DNA of 64,000 nucleotides from Pseudomonas allokribbensis. GTDB taxonomy: Bacteria; Pseudomonadota; Gammaproteobacteria; Pseudomonadales; Pseudomonadaceae. The stretch covers positions 2,923,001-2,987,000 of the forward strand of contig NZ_CP062252.1 in assembly GCF_014863605.1 (NCBI RefSeq). Reading direction: 5' to 3'. How positions within the stretch are numbered: the stretch's first letter is position 1; each line of letters starts with the position of its first letter. Shown piece by piece: positions 58,480 to 64,000 of this stretch. The notes under the pieces were generated by a model. It had not been told where the DNA came from, ran no database searches, and was given only the letters and a program-made list of their open reading frames with translations. A program made the translations under genes and the position numbers.

Positions 58480-59642
58480 CTGTCCTGCACCCACGTCGTC
58501 GCGCCGTTTTCCTGGGCGTCGCGGCACTTTCGCTGGCGGTGGCCGTCGGCGGTTTTCAATGGATCAAACAGGCTCAGGCCGCACCGGTAAAGACTGACAG
58601 CGGAGCGATCCCGGTGCAGATGACGCAGGTCAGTCGTCAGGATCTGCCGGTGTGGATCAGTGCTATCGGCAACGTGCAGGCGCTCAACAGCGTCAATGTG
58701 CGGGTGAGGGTGGATGGCGAGTTGCAGAAAGTCCTGTTCAACGAAGGGCAGACCGTTACCGCCGGCAGCCTGTTGGCGGTGATCGATCCGCGGGTCTATC
58801 AGGCCCAGGTCGCTCAGGCTCAGGCATTGCTGGCGAAGGATCAGGCGCAACTGGCGAACCTCAGAGTCAATCTCGACCGCGCGAGCAAACTGGCCGCTGC
58901 CAAGGCCGGGCCGACCCAGGACGTTGACACTTACCGCGCACAACTGGCCGCGCAACAGGCGACCGTGCAGGCCGATCAGGCGGCGCTGGATGCGGCGCGG
59001 CTGCAACTGGAATTCACTCAGGTCAAGGCACCGCTGACCGGCCGCACTGGCCAGCGTTTGCTGGATGTCGGCGCGATTGCCCACGGCGCCGAAGCGACAG
59101 GGCTGGTGACGATCACCCAGATGAACCCGATCTCCGTCGCGTTCGCCGTGTCCCAGGACGAATTGGCGGAAATCCTCGAAGAGAACGCCAAAGGCGCCCT
59201 GCAAGTAGTCGCCATGACCCGCGATGGCCAGCAGGAAATCGCCCATGGGCATCTGAGCTTCATCGACAGCCAGGTGACGGCGGCCAGCGGTCAGATCCAG
59301 CTCAAGGCGCAGTTCGACAACGCTGACGCCAAACTCTGGCCGGGTGAATTGGTCAGTGCGCGGTTGCTGGTGCAGACCCACCGCGATGTGGCCGTTGTCC
59401 CAGCCGATGCGGTGCAATTGGGGCGTCAGGGCAATTTCGTCTACGTGGTCGATGCCGAGCAGCGGGTGCAGCCACGTCTGGTGGACGCCGCCAATGTGGT
59501 GGACGGCAAGCAGTGGATTCGCCAAGGCCTGAATGCGGGCGAAACCGTTGTGGTGCAGGGCCAGTCCCGGGTCGCACCGGGGCTGAAGGTTGTGCCGGTC
59601 AAGACTGACACCACCGCCGATCTGGCGGAGGCTGCCCAATGA
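58476..59642 (+). CDS. RND efflux periplasmic adaptor (MdtA-like)
   Basis: A 388-aa membrane-fusion protein: N-terminal anchor, lipoyl halves VNVRVRVDGELQKVLFNEGQTVTAGSLLAVIDP and QLEFTQVKAPLTGRTGQRLLDVGAIAHG, an alpha-helical hairpin between them, and a beta-barrel domain with WPGELVSARLLVQTHRDVAVVP. The layout matches MdtA/MuxA. It overlaps both the channel and pump genes by four bases, so the three are translated as a unit. Confidence 0.93.
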   Translation: MTVLHPRRRAVFLGVAALSLAVAVGGFQWIKQAQAAPVKTDSGAIPVQMTQVSRQDLPVWISAIGNVQALNSVNVRVRVDGELQKVLFNEGQTVTAGSLLAVIDPRVYQAQVAQAQALLAKDQAQLANLRVNLDRASKLAAAKAGPTQDVDTYRAQLAAQQATVQADQAALDAARLQLEFTQVKAPLTGRTGQRLLDVGAIAHGAEATGLVTITQMNPISVAFAVSQDELAEILEENAKGALQVVAMTRDGQQEIAHGHLSFIDSQVTAASGQIQLKAQFDNADAKLWPGELVSARLLVQTHRDVAVVPADAVQLGRQGNFVYVVDAEQRVQPRLVDAANVVDGKQWIRQGLNAGETVVVQGQSRVAPGLKVVPVKTDTTADLAEAAQ

Positions 59643-62600
59643 ATGCGCTGGCCGGACTGATTCAACGGCGTGTGGGGCTGAGCCTGCTGGCGCTGGGCGT
59701 CATGCTGCTGGGGGCTTTCGCGTACTTCCAGTTGCCGGTGGCGCCGCTGCCGACGGTGGATTTCCCGACCATTCAAGTCACCGCGAAACTCTCGGGGGCG
59801 AGCGCCGAAACCATGGCGTCGTCGGTGGCAACACCGCTGGAGCGCGCCTTCGCCGCCGTACCGCAGGTCACTTCGATGACCTCGTCGAGCGCGGCCGGCA
59901 AGACTCAGGTCGTGCTGCAATTCGATCTGTCGCGGGACATCGACGGCGCTGCGCAGGACGTACAAACGGCGATCAACACCGCCACCCCGAACCTGCCCAA
60001 GACCATGTCCAGCGCGCCGACCTTCAACAAGGTCAACCCGGCCGAAGGCACCGTGCTGTCGCTGGCGGTGACGTCGCCGACCCGCACGCTGCCGGAGCTG
60101 GATCGCTACGCCGACAACTACATTGCCCAGCGCCTGTCGCAAATGCCCGGCGTCGGCCTGGTGGATTTCCATGGCGAGCAGAAACCGGCGGTTCGCGTGC
60201 AGATCGACCCCGATGCGCTGGCCGCACGGGGCCTGACCCTGGAAGATGTGCGCAGCGTGATTGGCGTCAGCACCCTGGATCAGCCCAAGGGCACGCTCGA
60301 TGGCCAGAGTCGTTCGATCACCCTTGGCGCGACCGACCAGTTGCTCGATCCGCAGCACTATCGCGATCAGGTCGTCGCTTACAAGAACGGCATGCCGATC
60401 AAACTGGGCGACCTTGGCCGGGTGATCGCCGGGGCCGAGGACACCCAGCAAGCCGCGCAGTTGGGAGGCGAGCCCACGGTCATCGTCGACATTCACAAGC
60501 AGCCGGGTTTCAACCTGCTGTCGACCATCGCCACAATCAAGGCCAAGTTGCCTGAGCTGACCGCTTCATTGCCTCGTGACGTGCAGGTGCAAGTGGTGGG
60601 CGACCGTACCCAGACCATCGAAGCATCGGTCAATGACATGCAGTTCACCTTGCTGCTGTCGATTGCGCTGGTGGTTGTGGTGATCTTCGTGTTCCTGCGC
60701 AAGGCCACCGCCACGCTGATTCCCAGCCTGACCATTCCGCTGTCGCTGGTGGCCACGTTCGGTGTCATGTACTTGCTCGGCTACAGCCTCGACAACCTGT
60801 CGATCATGGGCCTGGCGATTGCCGTCGGGTTCGTGGTGGACGACGCCATCGTGGTGATGGAAAACATCGTCCGGCACCTGGAAATGGGCAAGTCGCGCCT
60901 GCAATCGGCGGTCGATGGCTTGCGCGAAGTGGGTTTCACCATCGTTTCGATGACGGTGTCGCTGATCGCGGTGTTCCTGCCGATTCTGTTGATGTCCGGC
61001 ATCGTCGGGCGCTTGATGCGTGAGTTCGCGGTGACTGTCAGTGTCGCGATCATCATGTCCGGCATCGTCTCGCTGACCATCACGCCGATGCTGTGCGCGT
61101 GGCTGCTCAAACCCCATGCCGATCAGGAGGAGGGGCGCTTTGCCCAGGCCTGCGAGCGCGTGTTCGACCGACTGCACAACGGCTATCGACGCAGCCTGGA
61201 CTGGGTGCTGGATCATCAGCGCATCACCATGGCAGTGGCCATTGCCACGCTGGCGGCCACGGCGGTGCTGTATGTCGGCATTCCCAAAGGGTTCTTCCCG
61301 CAGCAGGACAACGGTCTGATTCAGGGTGTCGCGGAAGCGGCGGCGGATATTTCGCCGATCGCCATGCGTGCGCAGGTCAACCGGGCGGCCGAGATCATCG
61401 GCCAGGACCCGGCGGTGGCGCGGGTGTATTTCTGGATCGGCCCGAACCCGACGGTCAGTCAGGGCAAGGTGATGATCAACCTCAAGCCGTTCAGTGAACG
61501 CACGGCGAGTGCGGCCGAGGTCATCCGGCGCTTGCAACCGGCGCTGGACGGGTTATCCGGGGTCAAGGTGTTTATGCAAGCCAACCAGGACATCCAGATC
61601 GGCGGCCGGGCGAGCAAGACGCAGTATCAGTACACCCTGCAGGACCCGGACAGCGTCGAGCTGGATCACTGGAGCGGGGTGCTGCTGGCCAAACTGAAGA
61701 CCTTGCCGCAACTGCAACACGTCACCTCTGACCAGCAACAGGCGATCGCTCAGTCGACGCTGGTGATCGACCGTCCGACCGCTGCGCGCCTGGGCGTGAC
61801 CGTTCAAGCGATTGATGACGTGCTGTACGACGCGTTCGGTCAGCGGCAGATTGCGACGATGTTCACTCAACTGGATCAGAACCATGTGATTCTCGAACTC
61901 GACCCGAGCTGGCAGACGTCCACTGCCACCCTTGAGCATCTGTTCGTTCGCGCCAGCTCCGGAGCCTTGGTGCCGCTGAACCTGCTGGCCAGTATCAAGA
62001 CCGAACAGGTGCCGATCATCATCAACCATCAGGGCGTGTTCCCGGCCATTACCCTGTCCTTCGACCTCGCGCCGGGGCATGCCTTGAGCGAAGCGGTCAG
62101 CGCGATCAATCAGGCGTCGCTGGCGGTCGCGATGCCCGACACGGTGGTGGGCAGTTTCCAGGGCACCGCCCAGGCGTTTCAGGATTCGCTGAAGTCGCAG
62201 CCGTGGCTGATTCTGGCGGCGATCCTGACGGTCTACATCGTGCTCGGGGTGTTGTATGAAAACGCGATCCACCCGCTGACGATCATCTCGACTCTGCCGT
62301 CCGCCGGTTTTGGCGCGCTGCTGGCCTTGATGCTGTGCGGGCAGGATCTGTCGGTGTTGGGGATGATCGGGATCATTCTGCTGATCGGCATCGTCAAGAA
62401 GAACGCGATCATGATCGTCGACTTCACCTTGCAGGCGCAGCAGCGAGGGCTGTCGCCTCGGGACGCGGTGAGGGAAGGGTGCCTGTTGCGTTTGCGGCCG
62501 ATCCTGATGACCTCGCTGGCCGCGTTGCTCGGTGCCGTGCCACTGGCCTTCGGGCATGGCGCTGGCTCGGAGTTGCGTCAGCCACTGGGCATCGCGATTG

Positions 62601-62716
62601 TCGGTGGTCTGGCGGTTTCGCAGATCCTGACGCTCTACACCACGCCGGTGGTCTACCTGTGGTTCGAGCGTCGGCGGCACAAGACACAGGCCGCCGGGAT
62701 CATCGAGGCATCCTGA
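59639..62716 (+). CDS. RND multidrug efflux pump (MdtB/MdtC-like)
   Basis: A 1025-aa inner-membrane proton antiporter with 12 helices and two large periplasmic loops. LIQRRVGLSLLALGVMLLGAFAYFQLPVAPLPTVDFPTIQV is the RND start; AVGFVVDDAIVVMENIVRHLE carries the TM4 aspartates of the proton relay; GIIKKNAIMIVDF-like IVKKNAIMIVDFTLQAQQRG lies in TM11. The single-pump arrangement differs from MdtBC/MuxBC, which have two pump genes. Likely exports drugs or metabolites; no substrate can be told. Confidence 0.93.
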   Translation: MNALAGLIQRRVGLSLLALGVMLLGAFAYFQLPVAPLPTVDFPTIQVTAKLSGASAETMASSVATPLERAFAAVPQVTSMTSSSAAGKTQVVLQFDLSRDIDGAAQDVQTAINTATPNLPKTMSSAPTFNKVNPAEGTVLSLAVTSPTRTLPELDRYADNYIAQRLSQMPGVGLVDFHGEQKPAVRVQIDPDALAARGLTLEDVRSVIGVSTLDQPKGTLDGQSRSITLGATDQLLDPQHYRDQVVAYKNGMPIKLGDLGRVIAGAEDTQQAAQLGGEPTVIVDIHKQPGFNLLSTIATIKAKLPELTASLPRDVQVQVVGDRTQTIEASVNDMQFTLLLSIALVVVVIFVFLRKATATLIPSLTIPLSLVATFGVMYLLGYSLDNLSIMGLAIAVGFVVDDAIVVMENIVRHLEMGKSRLQSAVDGLREVGFTIVSMTVSLIAVFLPILLMSGIVGRLMREFAVTVSVAIIMSGIVSLTITPMLCAWLLKPHADQEEGRFAQACERVFDRLHNGYRRSLDWVLDHQRITMAVAIATLAATAVLYVGIPKGFFPQQDNGLIQGVAEAAADISPIAMRAQVNRAAEIIGQDPAVARVYFWIGPNPTVSQGKVMINLKPFSERTASAAEVIRRLQPALDGLSGVKVFMQANQDIQIGGRASKTQYQYTLQDPDSVELDHWSGVLLAKLKTLPQLQHVTSDQQQAIAQSTLVIDRPTAARLGVTVQAIDDVLYDAFGQRQIATMFTQLDQNHVILELDPSWQTSTATLEHLFVRASSGALVPLNLLASIKTEQVPIIINHQGVFPAITLSFDLAPGHALSEAVSAINQASLAVAMPDTVVGSFQGTAQAFQDSLKSQPWLILAAILTVYIVLGVLYENAIHPLTIISTLPSAGFGALLALMLCGQDLSVLGMIGIILLIGIVKKNAIMIVDFTLQAQQRGLSPRDAVREGCLLRLRPILMTSLAALLGAVPLAFGHGAGSELRQPLGIAIVGGLAVSQILTLYTTPVVYLWFERRRHKTQAAGIIEAS

Positions 62717-62719
62717 CGC

Positions 62720-63781
62720 TTACTGCGACTTGAAGGTCAGGACCGTGAAGGTGCCGGGGTGAAACACCGGGTCGGGCTTGGGCTGTTCCCGGCTCGGTGC
62801 CGGCTGGGTGAAGTCGGCGGTGAACAGGTAGGCCTGACTGCGTTTGGTGTCCAGCACCATGTTGTGGGCCCACGGCCGCGTCCCGACTGTACCGCGCAGT
62901 TGGTATTGGCCCTGGTTGTCGCGCTGGACGATCGCAAGACTGGCGTCGGTGCCGCTGGGCACCAGCAATTGGTCTTTCACGGGATCGTAAGCCAGTGCGT
63001 TCACGGCGCGGCCGATCGGCAGGGTGCTGAAGGCCTTGCCCGTGTTCAGGTCTGCGATCACCAGAACGGGATCGCCGCCTCGGCACGCCACGAACAGACG
63101 TTGATGCGGTTCGTCGACGGCCAGAGCGCTGGGCTTGCTGCAGCCTTTGAATGTCCAGAGTTGCTGGTGTTCAAGTTTCTTTCCGGAAAGAACGGCGACC
63201 TGGTCTTCATCGCGCATGGGCACAATGAAGTTGCCGTTTTCAAGAATGACGGGGCCGTCGAGCTTTTGCGCTGGCACGTCCACCGCGTCCGTCAGGCGAT
63301 CGGTTTTCGGGTCGATCAGGTACAGCGTCGAATGATCACCGCGCCGGCCACTGGTGACGATCAACCGGTCACGGCTGGCGTCGTAAAGCAGATTGTTGAG
63401 GTTGCCGGAATCGAGCTTCAGCCGTTGCAGGACTTGCAGGCGATCCAGCGCCACGATCCCCAACGTCCCGTCCATGTTGGCGACATACGCCCGATTGCGC
63501 TCAGACACGAAGGCGACGGCGTTGGCGCCGGCGGAGTTGTCGAGGGTCTTCACCAACCGTTGCTGTTCGACGTCGAACACCGACAGTCCGTTTTCCCGGC
63601 GGGACACGAACAGGCGTGGCCCCTTGGGTTCCAGTGCCCCGAAGCCCCAACTGTAACCGTCGCCTGGCAATACCGTCGAGGCGCTGAGGGTGTATAGCAG
63701 CGGCTCTTTCGCTTGAGCATGGGGGCCGATCAGGCCAAGCGCCAGGCCTGCAAGTGCGAGCCACGTTTTTGAAAACAACAT
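62720..63781 (-). CDS. Periplasmic YncE-like beta-propeller protein
   Basis: A 353-aa protein with signal peptide (MLFSKTWLALAGLALGLIGPHAQA) and about seven WD/YVTN-like blades: LFVSRRENGLSVFDVEQQRLVKTLDNSAGANAVAFVSERNRAYVANMDGTLGIVALD and later HQRLFVACRGGDPVLVIADLNTGKAF. YncE-type propellers are periplasmic; some bind DNA or quinone-related partners. ATG at 63781 has GAGG six bases before. It converges on the RND gene with three bases between, and 220 bases of unassigned DNA follow to the window end. Confidence 0.83.
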   Translation of the reverse strand: MLFSKTWLALAGLALGLIGPHAQAKEPLLYTLSASTVLPGDGYSWGFGALEPKGPRLFVSRRENGLSVFDVEQQRLVKTLDNSAGANAVAFVSERNRAYVANMDGTLGIVALDRLQVLQRLKLDSGNLNNLLYDASRDRLIVTSGRRGDHSTLYLIDPKTDRLTDAVDVPAQKLDGPVILENGNFIVPMRDEDQVAVLSGKKLEHQQLWTFKGCSKPSALAVDEPHQRLFVACRGGDPVLVIADLNTGKAFSTLPIGRAVNALAYDPVKDQLLVPSGTDASLAIVQRDNQGQYQLRGTVGTRPWAHNMVLDTKRSQAYLFTADFTQPAPSREQPKPDPVFHPGTFTVLTFKSQ

Positions 63782-64000
63782 CAAAGACCTCAGTATTTTT
63801 GTTGAATGGACAGGTGTGGAATCGCGTTTGGCGGCCGATACAGGCCCAGAGTACCTTGCTGATCTGCGCGCTGCGACGACCGCGTTGCTACTTTTCGTAC
63901 TGAGCCCGGGTGTGTTATTTTTTTGAGCAGGTCATTGAATATGTATACAAAGTGGTGTAGCGGCTGCGTTTAGTGGTGATCTGTCAGCAAACTGGCAACG

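Noticed and set aside
57112..58527. 471-codon minus-strand open frame
   Set aside because: Antisense of the efflux channel gene, which has clear family motifs.
58470..59639. 389-codon minus-strand open frame
   Set aside because: Antisense of the membrane-fusion protein.
1..64000. CRISPR array, tRNA, rRNA or replication origin
   Set aside because: No regularly spaced repeats, cloverleaf sequences, rRNA blocks or DnaA-box clusters were noticed on reading; a covariance-model scan would settle tRNAs.

Overview
The window is chromosomal DNA of a Pseudomonas, most likely of the P. fluorescens group. This rests on the GC-rich coding bias, the density of LysR/TetR/MarR regulators, DUF6124 and CigR-family proteins, an Ohr protein, a B12-riboswitch-controlled btuB operon and an OprM/MdtA/RND efflux operon. 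It is mostly accessory and house-keeping-adjacent genome. No rRNA, tRNA, CRISPR array or replication origin was seen.

Layout. 1-2.3 kb: AT-rich end of a probable surface-carbohydrate cluster (C-terminus of a StrG-like 2OG-Fe(II) oxygenase, a GNAT enzyme), then an intact IS3-family element. 2.4-8.2 kb: a MarR-GNAT fusion with a perfect palindromic operator, a lipoprotein, PhyH dioxygenase, secreted hydrolase, bleomycin-resistance-type protein, CigR-like protein, and a small phosphatase cassette bracketed by short direct repeats, with a broken copy nearby. 8.2-11.8 kb: cobalamin riboswitch, btuB, ferredoxin and btuF-like gene. 11.8-18.2 kb: LysR with DoxX and pirin, TSUP exporter, mug, TetR with O-methyltransferase, cytochrome c. 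18.2-20.7 kb: five small co-oriented genes that look like orphan immunity or membrane proteins, including an SMI1/KNR4 protein. 20.8-28.5 kb: LysR, hydrolase, MarR, PixA-like inclusion protein, GT39-like membrane glycosyltransferase, and a probably light-regulated cryptochrome/photolyase gene with a coupled DUF2256 gene and a PchB-like gene.

28.5-37 kb is the most foreign part. It holds a type VI secretion PAAR / glycine-zipper effector / immunity module, a DUF6124 gene with an upstream leader ORF, and an AT-rich island. The island has a DUF4365 PD-(D/E)XK nuclease and a convergent two-gene operon (836-aa four-TM protein plus 309-aa partner) that I do not recognise. 37-40.3 kb: a phosphonate/selenate-type ABC transporter. 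40.3-49.7 kb: LysR/SDR, two PqiA halves, hydrolase, GST, LysR, cupin, Ohr, LysE and LysR genes. 49.7-56.1 kb: tyrosinase, multicopper oxidase and a small protein in one apparent operon, followed on the same strand by a histidine kinase and response regulator. 56.2-62.7 kb: a second response regulator and a tripartite RND efflux operon. The window ends with a periplasmic beta-propeller gene; the last 220 bases hold nothing I can identify.

The best candidates for undescribed biology are the 836-aa/309-aa island operon, the PAAR-effector-immunity module, and the tyrosinase / multicopper oxidase / 76-aa operon. Two smaller signals also deserve attention: a TGTACA-N12-TGTACA box before the photolyase gene, and a leader transcript antisense to the 16S rRNA 530 loop.
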